From the NCBI GenBank assembly GCA_016712525.1, contig JADJQX010000001.1, forward strand, positions 620,001-684,000: a DNA stretch of 64,000 nucleotides, given 5' to 3'. The notes below the pieces were generated by a model. That model was not told where the DNA came from, made no database searches, and saw only the letters and a list, made by a program, of their open reading frames with translations. Origin of the DNA: Myxococcales bacterium. Its GTDB lineage: Bacteria > Myxococcota_A > Polyangia > Polyangiales > Polyangiaceae. Shown here one piece after another: positions 35,220 to 42,826 of this stretch; the stretch's first letter is position 1, and each line of letters starts with the position of its first letter. Position numbers and translations under genes: made by a program.

Positions 35220-35816
35220 ATGGCACCGACCGCACGCAAAATTCCAAGGGTCTTCCTCGTGATCGGGGCGCTCGTGCTCGCGGTCGTGGTGCTCGCGATC
35301 GTCACCCACAAGCCGTTTCCGTCGGACAAGACCCCCGAAGGTGCGTACCTGCGCATCGCCCACGCCCTCACCGACGACAAACCCGAGGGCGCGTTCGCCT
35401 ACCTCGAGACCGAGGCGCAGTGGGCCTCGTTCACTGTGCGCGAGAAGCGGAAGAAGGCGCTCGAGCTCGTTCGTCGTTCGTACCCCGAGAGCGAGAAGGG
35501 CCCGCTCGTCGAGGCGTACGCTCCCTTCGCCGACGCCCAAGACGGCCCCGACGTGTTCGCGCTCTACGCGCGGAGGCGCGCATGGGACAAGCGGCTCAAG
35601 CGCGATCTGTCGGGCGTCGCCTCGGTCGACGTCTCGGGAGAGCGCGCGAGCGTCGTGACCATGCGAGGCACACGGTACCCTTTCCGTGTGCGCGACAACG
35701 GCATCTGGGGGCTCACCATCTTCACGGCCGATCTGCTCGCCGAGGCCGAACGCGCGACCCGCGATCTCGCGGTGGTGGAGAAGGCCGCGGCCGACTACGA
35801 CCGCGCGCGGCCGTAG
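35220..35816 (+). CDS. single-pass membrane protein of unknown function
   Basis: The 198-residue protein begins with an N-terminal anchor (VFLVIGALVLAVVVLAIVT) followed by a soluble helical and beta domain (PEGAYLRIAHALTDDKPEG, FAYLETEAQWASFTVREKR), similar in rhythm to NTF2-like domains but not certain. The ATG at 35220 is preferred to GTG 35202. It converges with the CAP gene, with one base between the stops. Confidence 0.7.
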   Translation: MAPTARKIPRVFLVIGALVLAVVVLAIVTHKPFPSDKTPEGAYLRIAHALTDDKPEGAFAYLETEAQWASFTVREKRKKALELVRRSYPESEKGPLVEAYAPFADAQDGPDVFALYARRRAWDKRLKRDLSGVASVDVSGERASVVTMRGTRYPFRVRDNGIWGLTIFTADLLAEAERATRDLAVVEKAAADYDRARP

Positions 35817-35817
35817 C

Positions 35818-36615
35818 CTACCACCGGAAAAAGTTCTGATTTATCCATAGTTTACCGGATGGTGTGACCACGACACCGCACGCCACCGAGCGCGCGTCGC
35901 GGCTCGTCATGTTGATGTAGTGCCCGTGCTCCGAGTAGGGCTCGCCCGGCCCCTCGGCGAACATCTGGGCGAGGCAGTCGGACAGGGTGGCCTCGGGGGT
36001 CGCGCCGGGGTAGTCGGGGCACGCGTTCTGGGACGACTCGCCGCACCGACCCATCGTGCCGTGAGGGCGGCCGCTCCGGGCGTCGTCGGCGGCCTCGCCG
36101 TCGGTGCAGCTCTCGCGATCGCGGTTTCGCACGACGGGAGCCACCCCCACGCGCGCGCGGTACTCGTTCGTTCGATCGACGCAGAGCTGGCGTGCGCGCT
36201 CGAACCTGTCTCCGGCCGGTTGCGGACCGGGCACGGGAGGAGGAGCGGGCGCGGGAGCAGGCCCCTGCGCGAGGCCACGGGCGAAACACGCTCCGCCGAA
36301 GGGCGTGGGGGCGCAGGCGGCGTTCGGCTTGCAGTCGGCGTCGGTGAGGCATCCTCCACATGCACCCTGCATGCAATGCGCGAACGCACAGACGAGGTCG
36401 GCGTCGCTGCCGCAGGGAAAACCCGGGGCGCGCGCGAGGGGCTGGGCGGCCGGAGGAGCGGGAGGCCCTGGCGCGTAGGGAGGAGCCGAGCCCGGACCCC
36501 CTTGAAAGGGAGGAGGAGCCACGGGCGGGCTCTCGTCCTCGCGGCGGCACGAGGAGAGGAGGATGACCGTGGCGCAGAGGGCCAGGCGACCGAGCGAACG
36601 AAGGTGCGGGATCAC
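35818..36615 (-). CDS. CAP-superfamily (SCP/PR-1) lipoprotein
   Basis: The 265-residue protein (GTG start) has a lipobox (VILLSSCRRED), a Pro/Gly-rich linker, a cysteine-rich stretch (CMQGACGGC, ADCKPNAAC) and a CAP domain: CVDRTNEYRARVGV at the start, MFAEGPGEPYSEHGHYINM and VACGVVVTPSGKLWINQNF at the end. CAP proteins are secreted and often bind lipids. Its GTG overlaps the rhodanese stop as GTGA, making it the third gene of a coupled PilZ-rhodanese-CAP operon. Confidence 0.85.
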   Translation of the reverse strand: MIPHLRSLGRLALCATVILLSSCRREDESPPVAPPPFQGGPGSAPPYAPGPPAPPAAQPLARAPGFPCGSDADLVCAFAHCMQGACGGCLTDADCKPNAACAPTPFGGACFARGLAQGPAPAPAPPPVPGPQPAGDRFERARQLCVDRTNEYRARVGVAPVVRNRDRESCTDGEAADDARSGRPHGTMGRCGESSQNACPDYPGATPEATLSDCLAQMFAEGPGEPYSEHGHYINMTSRDARSVACGVVVTPSGKLWINQNFFRW

Positions 36616-36995
36616 GTGGCGACCGGCAAGCCGCAGCGCTTCCACCCGGGTTCGACGATCTCCCCGAAGGTGCCGCGTGTGCCGTCGAACCCGGCGCGCT
36701 GCTCCACCACGGCGGTGAACCCCGCGGCCTCGAGCGCGTCGCAGGCCTTGGCCGAGCGCGCTCCGGCCTTGCAGCCCACGACGAGCCGCGCGCTGCGGTC
36801 GAACGAGGCCGTCATCGTCTCGAGGAAGGCCTCGTTCGGCTCGGGATCGATCGGTCCGTCCTTCAGCCACGGAACGTTGATGGCGCCCGCGGGGTGACCG
36901 TCGGCGAACTCGCTCTCCGTACGCACGTCGACGTAGGTGTAGCCCTCGTGCACGAGCGCGAGAGCCTCGGACGGCGAGACCTTTCGGCGGCTCAC
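36612..36995 (-). CDS. single-domain rhodanese-like sulfurtransferase
   Basis: The 127-residue protein has the rhodanese fold with YVDVRTESEFADGHPAGAINVPW and active-site loop GCKAGARS (Cys75), which would carry a persulfide. The GTG start at 36995 overlaps the PilZ stop as GTGA; a longer frame to 37127 lies inside the PilZ gene and is unlikely. The role of a sulfurtransferase in this operon is unclear. Confidence 0.88.
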   Translation of the reverse strand: MSRRKVSPSEALALVHEGYTYVDVRTESEFADGHPAGAINVPWLKDGPIDPEPNEAFLETMTASFDRSARLVVGCKAGARSAKACDALEAAGFTAVVEQRAGFDGTRGTFGEIVEPGWKRCGLPVAT

Positions 36996-38518
36996 AGGTC
37001 GTCGTGGAAGAGGGGCTCGCGGTTGCGAACGTAGCGGTAGATGAGCTGGCGCGCTTCGGGGGCGATGTCGGTGAACTGCGCGCCGAAGCCCGGCTGGGCG
37101 CCGTCGGAGGCTTGTTCGCGGGCCCAACGCACGGTGGCGCCGGCCTCGAACTCGTACCCACCGGGCAGCGACACACGAAGGCGGACCGGAGTGCCGATCT
37201 TCGGAATCATGTAGGTTGCAACGAAGAGCCCGCCGTGGTCGACGATGTCGTTGCCGGAGAGGCCCTTGTAGAAATTCGTGGGGCTGTGGGCGCCGAGATC
37301 GGCGTTGATGACCTGACCGCTGCCGGCGGGCGCCGCAGGACGGGGCTGCGCGAACGGGTCGGCCGAGGGTGCGCCGACCGGCGTGGCCGGGCGGGTCGCG
37401 AACGGATCGCCCGCCGCCATGGGCGCCGCAGGACGAGGCTGCGCGAACGGGTCGGCCGCGGGCATGGGACCCGTGCCTTGGGGCTGAAACGCACTCGGCG
37501 CCGTGGGGGGGTGTACGGGCGCCTGCATCTGCGGTGCGGGCTGCATGGCCACGGTGGACGCCATCGCCGGTTGAGCAGGCGCCTGGATGGGCGCGATCGG
37601 CTGCGTGCCGAGGTGCAGCGGCGCGACCTGGGTGGCGGCGTGAGCCATTCCTGGTTGCGGGGGCTGCGGTTGCATCGGCTGCGCGGGCGCCGCTTGCATC
37701 ACGGGCTGCGGCTGCATCGGCTGTGGCGCCGCCTGCATCACGGGCTGCGGTTGCATCGGCTGCGGCGCGGGCGCCGCTTGCATCACCGGCTGCGGTTGCA
37801 TCGGCTGCGGCGCGGGCGCCGCTTGCATCACGGGCTGCGGCTGCATCGGCTGCGGCGCGGGCGCCGCTTGCATCACCGGCTGCGGCTGCATCGGCTGCGG
37901 CGCGGGCGCCGCTTGCATCACCGGCTGCGGCTGCATCGGCTGCGGCGCGGGCGCCGCTTGCATCACCGGCTGCGGCTGCATCGGCTGCGGCGCGGGCGCC
38001 GCTTGCATCACGGGCTGCGGCTGCATCGGCTGCGGCGCGGGCGCCGCTTGGGGCGCGCCGGGGCGCGGAATGTTCATGGCGGGCGCGATCGGAGCCGTGC
38101 CTGGACGTGGGATCGCGGGGCCCGCGGCAGCAGCGGGTGCCGGGGCAGGTGCGGGCGCCGGTGCGGGCGCCACGGCCGGTGCGGGCGCCGGTGCGGGCGC
38201 CGCCATCTTCGAAAGCTGGTGAACGAGCCCGAGTGAGGCGGCGACCGCCTCGAGCGCGTTGGCGACCGCCGGAATGGTGGCGGGCTGCGCTTGAAGCTTC
38301 GCGAGCGCCCCACGAACCGCACCGAGCGCGTTCTCGGCGTGAGGCGCGATCTCGGCCCCTTGCGAGCGCTCGATCTGATGGAGCGCTCCCATCGCCTGCG
38401 CGATCGGCTCCGCGATGTCCATGATCTGCGGAGGGACGTTCGGGTCGGTTTGGAGGGCGGCGAGGCCGCGGGCGAGAGATTCGCGGGCTGAACGTGAGGT
38501 AGACACGGGATCGGACAC
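36992..38518 (-). CDS. PilZ-domain protein with long Pro/Gln/Met repeat
   Basis: The 508-residue protein has an N-terminal helical region (about 1-105), a low-complexity middle with about seven near-identical 15-residue repeats (core APQPMQPQPVMQ), and a C-terminal PilZ-like domain of about 110 residues (YKGLSGNDIVDHGGLFVATY, RLRVSLPGGYEFEAGATVRW, GFGAQFTDIAPEARQLI). This matches the Myxococcus gliding-motility paralogue type rather than the canonical c-di-GMP receptor: I do not see the RxxxR motif. Its stop is coupled to the rhodanese gene. GAGGAGAG precedes the ATG. Confidence 0.85.
   Translation of the reverse strand: MSDPVSTSRSARESLARGLAALQTDPNVPPQIMDIAEPIAQAMGALHQIERSQGAEIAPHAENALGAVRGALAKLQAQPATIPAVANALEAVAASLGLVHQLSKMAAPAPAPAPAVAPAPAPAPAPAPAAAAGPAIPRPGTAPIAPAMNIPRPGAPQAAPAPQPMQPQPVMQAAPAPQPMQPQPVMQAAPAPQPMQPQPVMQAAPAPQPMQPQPVMQAAPAPQPMQPQPVMQAAPAPQPMQPQPVMQAAPAPQPMQPQPVMQAAPQPMQPQPVMQAAPAQPMQPQPPQPGMAHAATQVAPLHLGTQPIAPIQAPAQPAMASTVAMQPAPQMQAPVHPPTAPSAFQPQGTGPMPAADPFAQPRPAAPMAAGDPFATRPATPVGAPSADPFAQPRPAAPAGSGQVINADLGAHSPTNFYKGLSGNDIVDHGGLFVATYMIPKIGTPVRLRVSLPGGYEFEAGATVRWAREQASDGAQPGFGAQFTDIAPEARQLIYRYVRNREPLFHDDL
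37670..38050. repeat. 45-bp tandem repeat, about seven copies, inside the PilZ gene
   Basis: The unit encodes AAPAPQPMQPQPVMQ and its copies differ mostly by single third-position changes. It is coding, since every unit is a multiple of three. Confidence 0.9.
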
Positions 38519-38716
38519 GGAAGCTCTCCTCGGGGCACGAGACGTGGCACCTGCCCTTGCGCGGGCGGCGGGCCGTTCACGAAGAGCCTCAGTCTACGGG
38601 AGAGTTTCTCCAAGAGAACCCCTTTTCGAGGGAGACGTGGAGCGCTCGAGGGCGGGCCACGTTCGGTCCTCGGGGCGGCTTGCGCACCCAGGAATGAAAG
38701 GTGCGCAGCCCTCGCC

Positions 38717-39628
38717 TCACCCGCGCGCGGCGGCTCCGAGCACCAACGCGGCCAGCGCGTCGGCATCGAGCGACGTCTCCTCGTCGTCGTCACCCTCGCC
38801 CGCGAGCCTGCCTTCGAGGAGCGCGAGGCCTCCCTCGGCCGTTCGCACCACGGCGACCCCGTCGGGCCCGACGTACGCTTCGCCCACCGCGACGCCCTCC
38901 GGGACGGAGCCCACGGCGTGCGCGCGCACGACGGTGAGCACATCGTCCCCGAGCCAGAAAAAAGCCCCCGGATACGGGCTCGCCGCGCGCACCCGACGTG
39001 CGAGACGCTCGGCGGAGAGGCCGAAATCGAGCTCGAGGTCGTCGTCCGCGAGGAGCGGGGCGGCCGTCGCGAGCGACGGATCCTGCGGCTCCCGGCGGGG
39101 TGGGGAGCCCTTGGCGTACGCCGCGACCACCTCGCGGAGCAGCGCGAGCGACGGCCGATCGAGGCGCTTGGCGAGGCGCCACGCCGACCACGAGGGCTCG
39201 ATCGCGAGCTCTTTGCGGCCGAGCACGTCGCCCGTGTCGTAGTCTTCTTCGAGCACGTGCGCCGTGACCCCCGTCACCGCGTCCCCGGCGTCGATCGCTG
39301 CAAAATAAGGGTCTCCGCCGCGATGCCGAGGGAGGAGCGAGGGGTGCACCCCGAGCGCGCCCAGGCGACCGGCAGAGCGCACCTCGGCGGGGATGCGGCT
39401 CGTCCAGAACCAGCTCACCACCAGATCCGGGGAAAGTGCACGTATTTTGTCGGCGTGCGCCGAGAGGTTCGGCTTCACGTACACGACGCCCTTCGGGAGC
39501 CTTTCGCGGAGGCGACGGGTCCCGATGGCACCCTTACGGCAGATGCCGGCGTAGACCACCTCGTGCCCATCGCCGAGGAGGAGGAGGGCCGCGAGCGGCA
39601 GACCGACGAACGCGATACGGAGGGCCAA
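38717..39628 (-). CDS. formyltransferase-like protein (Fmt/ArnA fold) with a changed active site
   Basis: The 303-residue protein (TTG start) shares the formyl-transferase N-domain and C-domain layout: HPSLLPRHRGGDPY (His95), then TAHVLEEDYDTGDVL (Asp131) and a C-terminal domain (RLARRVRAASPYPGAFFWL). In methionyl-tRNA formyltransferase an Asn precedes the catalytic His (NVHASLLP); here that position is Gly93 (GVHPSLLP). So it is either a divergent enzyme with another substrate or inactive. It probably does not serve initiator tRNA. Confidence 0.7.
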   Translation of the reverse strand: MALRIAFVGLPLAALLLLGDGHEVVYAGICRKGAIGTRRLRERLPKGVVYVKPNLSAHADKIRALSPDLVVSWFWTSRIPAEVRSAGRLGALGVHPSLLPRHRGGDPYFAAIDAGDAVTGVTAHVLEEDYDTGDVLGRKELAIEPSWSAWRLAKRLDRPSLALLREVVAAYAKGSPPRREPQDPSLATAAPLLADDDLELDFGLSAERLARRVRAASPYPGAFFWLGDDVLTVVRAHAVGSVPEGVAVGEAYVGPDGVAVVRTAEGGLALLEGRLAGEGDDDEETSLDADALAALVLGAAARG

Positions 39629-39657
39629 AAAAGAGCGCTACCCGCCGACCGAACGCG

Positions 39658-40773
39658 TCAGCTCGCCACTTGGTTCGAGAGCGAGGGAGCGGCCTCGTCG
39701 CCGAGCTGGCGGAGGAGCGCCTGCCTCATGGCGTGCTCGACGAGCTGCCAGAGCTGCGCGCGGTCCGTGGAGCGGCCGAGGAACCCGATGGGAATGCGGA
39801 AGCCGCCCTTGTCCCGACGACCGCCACCGTACGCGCGGCCGCGATCGTCGTGACCGAACGCTTGCTCGAGCCACACGGCCGGATCGACGCTCGCCGAGTG
39901 GGTGCGGAGCGAGCCCTCGATGAAGCGCTCGCCGACGACGCCGTACACCACCACGGTGTCGATATCTTCGCGGCGAACGAGAAAATCGGCCGCCTGAGCG
40001 ATGGTGTCGCGATCACCCTCGGACACGAAGCCGACGCCCGCCATGGCGAAATTGCGCCGGACGAAGAGCGACGCGAGCGCGCGCGCGATGACGTCCATGG
40101 CCTCGGGGGCGATGAGGCGGCGGCTGAGATCGGCGAGGAGGTCCTTGTCGCACGCCTCGGTGAGGTAGCCCGCGGCGCGGAAGTCGATCGCTCGCGCGAG
40201 CTGGAAATCGTCCGTGTCGGTGGCCATGCCGTGCATGAGCGCGGTAGCCACGCGCCGATCCTCTTCGCTCGTCGGGTCGAGCGGGGCGAGCTCTTGGAGG
40301 TACTCGGCGAACATGGTCGCTGTCGCCCCGACCTCGAGGCGAAGGTCGACGAAGCGCGCCTTGGGCGGGGTGGGCGCGCGATGGTGATCGATGATGGCGA
40401 GCACCTCGATGTCCTGCGCGCCGCCGAGATCGGGATCCGTGTCGTGTGCGTCGACGAAGGCGAGGAAGTCGACCTTCCCGACCTCGGAGACGTTGCGCAT
40501 TTTGCGAAGCTCGATGTTGAGCAGCTTCACGAGCGCGCGGTTTTCGCGGTGCGACAGGTCGTGCGTGTATCCCACCGTGATCTGCGCGACGCCATGGCGC
40601 TGAGCGATGTGGGTCAGGGCGAGGGCCGAGGCGATCCCGTCCGGGTCGGGGTGACCACGGAGCGAGATGAGGAGATGCTTTCCGCTGGCCGCGGAGAGCG
40701 CCTCCGAGAGCGCGCGGGCACGCTCTGCAGGGCCACTCAGAGAAGGGTTCAGGCGCCGGACGGCTTCGGTCAT
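39658..40773 (-). CDS. DHH-family phosphoesterase (NrnA-like)
   Basis: The 371-residue protein contains the DHH-family metal motifs: GHPDPDGIASA (His41, Asp43, Asp45), VDAHDTDPD, and IDHHRAP (Asp129-His130-His131). A DHHA1-type C-terminal domain with GGRRDKGGFRIPIG follows. Relatives degrade short oligoribonucleotides or pAp, or cleave cyclic dinucleotides. The specific substrate here is not determinable. Confidence 0.85.
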   Translation of the reverse strand: MTEAVRRLNPSLSGPAERARALSEALSAASGKHLLISLRGHPDPDGIASALALTHIAQRHGVAQITVGYTHDLSHRENRALVKLLNIELRKMRNVSEVGKVDFLAFVDAHDTDPDLGGAQDIEVLAIIDHHRAPTPPKARFVDLRLEVGATATMFAEYLQELAPLDPTSEEDRRVATALMHGMATDTDDFQLARAIDFRAAGYLTEACDKDLLADLSRRLIAPEAMDVIARALASLFVRRNFAMAGVGFVSEGDRDTIAQAADFLVRREDIDTVVVYGVVGERFIEGSLRTHSASVDPAVWLEQAFGHDDRGRAYGGGRRDKGGFRIPIGFLGRSTDRAQLWQLVEHAMRQALLRQLGDEAAPSLSNQVAS

Positions 40774-40913
40774 CGAGCTACGGCAGATTGTGCGCTCGTT
40801 TCGGGATACAAAGCGAGCCCTTCTCGCACCGTGCCTCTTCGTACGTTCAGGTGAGACATGGGAGGCTTGCGTCTTCCGGGGTTTGGTGGGAAGAGCGCGC
40901 GGCCCCCCTCACG

Positions 40914-42758
40914 ATGCCCGCGAACGTCCCCAAGAAGAGCGTCTACCTCGGCTTCCAGCGCGCCCTCCGAGCCCTCATCCCGGCGCTCGTGGTGGCGCTC
41001 CCGCCCCTCTATTGGGTGGCCGACGCCACGCGGCGCTCGTCGCTCGTCTCTCTGGGCCGCGATCAGGGCATTTTTCAGTACGTGGCGTGGGCGATCCTGA
41101 AGGGTGATCGCGACTACCGCGACATCCGCGACGTGAACGGCCCGCTCACGCACCTCGTCCACATGGTGTTCTTGAAGCTCGGCGGCGCCGACGAGCACGT
41201 CTTCCACGTGCTCGATCTCGTGGTGAGCGGCATCGCCTTCGCGTTCGTCGGCGCGTGCCTGCCCGGGATCGGGAGGAACGCCAAGCCGAACCACGCAGGC
41301 CACGGCACGGCCGCGCGCTGGGTGCGAGAGATCGCGAGCCGCGCGGGGTGGGCCTTCGCGGCGTGGGTCGTCCTGAGCGGGCAGTACCTGCTCTATATCT
41401 TCTGGGATCTCGCGCAGCGCGAGAGCTTCTGCGACTGGTTCTTGCTGGCCTCGCTCGGTCTCCAGCTCGTAGCGCAGGACCGCATGCGCTCGGTGGATCC
41501 GGCGTCGAACGCTTCTCTCTCGGCCCCGACACGCGGCACGCCGCACCTCGCGTGGGCCGGCGCGTTCTCGATGTTGCTCTGGTTCGGGAAGCCCACCTAC
41601 GCCCTCTTCACCTTCGCGCAGCTCCTCACCTTGCTCGTGGATCCGCTGCCGGTCTCGCGGAAGAAGCGCCTCGTGTGGTTCGCGTTCGGAGGCGCCCTCG
41701 GGGTGGCCTCGCAGCTCCTCTTCCTCGTGGTGTTCGGCGACGCGCTCGCGTTCTTCCGCATCTACCTCGTCGACGTGCCCACGATGTACAAGTTCATCTG
41801 GCCACGGACGCCCTACGAGATCCTGGGCCTCGACGGATACTCGACCCTCGCTGCGGCGGCCGGCGCCACGAGCGCCGTCATGTTGGGCCTCGTCCTGACC
41901 GGGAGCCTGCCGCGGCGAGCCCTCGCCATCGCGCTCGCCCCGCTCTGCGGGCTCGGCAGCGTCCTCGCACAAAAAAAGGGGTTTCCGTACCACTTTCACC
42001 CGGTGAGCGTGACGCTCCACCTGCAGTGGCTCCTCCTCGTCGCGTGGTTCTCGGAGCGCAACCAGCGCCTCCCGCGGAAGCGCGCCGAGAGGCTCGTCCC
42101 CATCGCCGCGGCGGCCGCCCTCTCCCTGCGCGTGGCTACGATGATGCCGATGTCGCCCTACGTGCAGAGCTTGTGGCTGCTCACGAAGGCGCGCGATCCC
42201 GTGGAGCGCATCAGCCACGACTACCTCGTGTACTTCCGCACGAGCGACTTCTTCCCGTGGGAGCTCCGCCAGGCCGCGTCCTACCTGCGCATCACGACGA
42301 AGCCCGAGGACAAGGTGCAGACGTACGGCATGGACCCGTACGTGCTCTTCCTCGCGCAGCGAAAGAGCGCCACCCCTTACATTTACGCGTACGACCTCAA
42401 CGCCGACGCAGCCCTCGCGGGCGGGAATTTGCCGGCTCCCGTAGGGCTCCACCCGAGCCCCGCCGAGGCCGACAAGATCCGCGCGATCCGCGACGCGCAC
42501 GAGCGCGACTTCTTCGCGAAGATCAAGGCTGCGCCTCCCGCCGCGTTCGTGTTCCACGACAAGGCGCCGCTCATCACCTGGCAAGAGGCCGTGCACGACT
42601 TCAAGGAGCACTGCCCCGAGTCGGCCGAGTGGGTGTTTGCACGGTACACGGAGACCGCGAACTTCAAGGGCCTCCGTGTGTTCTTGCGCAACGATCTCGC
42701 GACGAACGCGCCACGTTTCGACGAACACGAGCCCGCACCCCCGGCCAAGACCGACTGA
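40914..42758 (+). CDS. multi-pass GT-C-type glycosyltransferase-like membrane protein
   Basis: The 614-residue protein resembles GT39/GT83-type polyisoprenyl-phosphate glycosyltransferases: an N-terminal loop with GRDQGIFQYVAWAILKGD, then DIRDVNGPLTHLVHMVFL, followed by about ten hydrophobic helices and a soluble C-terminal domain (FPWELRQAASYLRITTKPE, then YGMDPYVLFLAQRK). The Asp after the first helix is the usual catalytic base. The start at ATG 40914 has no clear Shine-Dalgarno sequence. A T-tract hairpin at 42781 ends the unit. Confidence 0.8.
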   Translation: MPANVPKKSVYLGFQRALRALIPALVVALPPLYWVADATRRSSLVSLGRDQGIFQYVAWAILKGDRDYRDIRDVNGPLTHLVHMVFLKLGGADEHVFHVLDLVVSGIAFAFVGACLPGIGRNAKPNHAGHGTAARWVREIASRAGWAFAAWVVLSGQYLLYIFWDLAQRESFCDWFLLASLGLQLVAQDRMRSVDPASNASLSAPTRGTPHLAWAGAFSMLLWFGKPTYALFTFAQLLTLLVDPLPVSRKKRLVWFAFGGALGVASQLLFLVVFGDALAFFRIYLVDVPTMYKFIWPRTPYEILGLDGYSTLAAAAGATSAVMLGLVLTGSLPRRALAIALAPLCGLGSVLAQKKGFPYHFHPVSVTLHLQWLLLVAWFSERNQRLPRKRAERLVPIAAAAALSLRVATMMPMSPYVQSLWLLTKARDPVERISHDYLVYFRTSDFFPWELRQAASYLRITTKPEDKVQTYGMDPYVLFLAQRKSATPYIYAYDLNADAALAGGNLPAPVGLHPSPAEADKIRAIRDAHERDFFAKIKAAPPAAFVFHDKAPLITWQEAVHDFKEHCPESAEWVFARYTETANFKGLRVFLRNDLATNAPRFDEHEPAPPAKTD

Positions 42759-42780
42759 ACGCCCGCTCATGCGGCGTCGG

Positions 42781-42802
42781 AGGGCCTGATTTGGCCTTTT
42801 TT
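42781..42802 (+). terminator. intrinsic terminator after the GT-C gene
   Basis: AGGGCC / GGCCTT arms (one G-T pair) around TGATTT are followed by a run of six T from 42797 to 42802, the classic Rho-independent form. Confidence 0.6.
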
Positions 42803-42826
42803 CCGAAGCTCCTGTAAGCAAGGAGC

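Noticed and set aside
37670..38050. Regular 45-bp repeats, considered as a CRISPR array
   Set aside because: Units are contiguous, divisible by three and in frame in the PilZ gene; there are no unique spacers or cas genes.
38540..38558. TGGCACCTGCCCTTGC as a sigma-54 promoter
   Set aside because: The GG and GC pairs are 11 rather than 10 bases apart, and it points away from the gene it precedes.
40770..42821. Minus-strand ORF of 683 codons
   Set aside because: Antisense shadow of the GT-C membrane protein gene, which has recognisable motifs.
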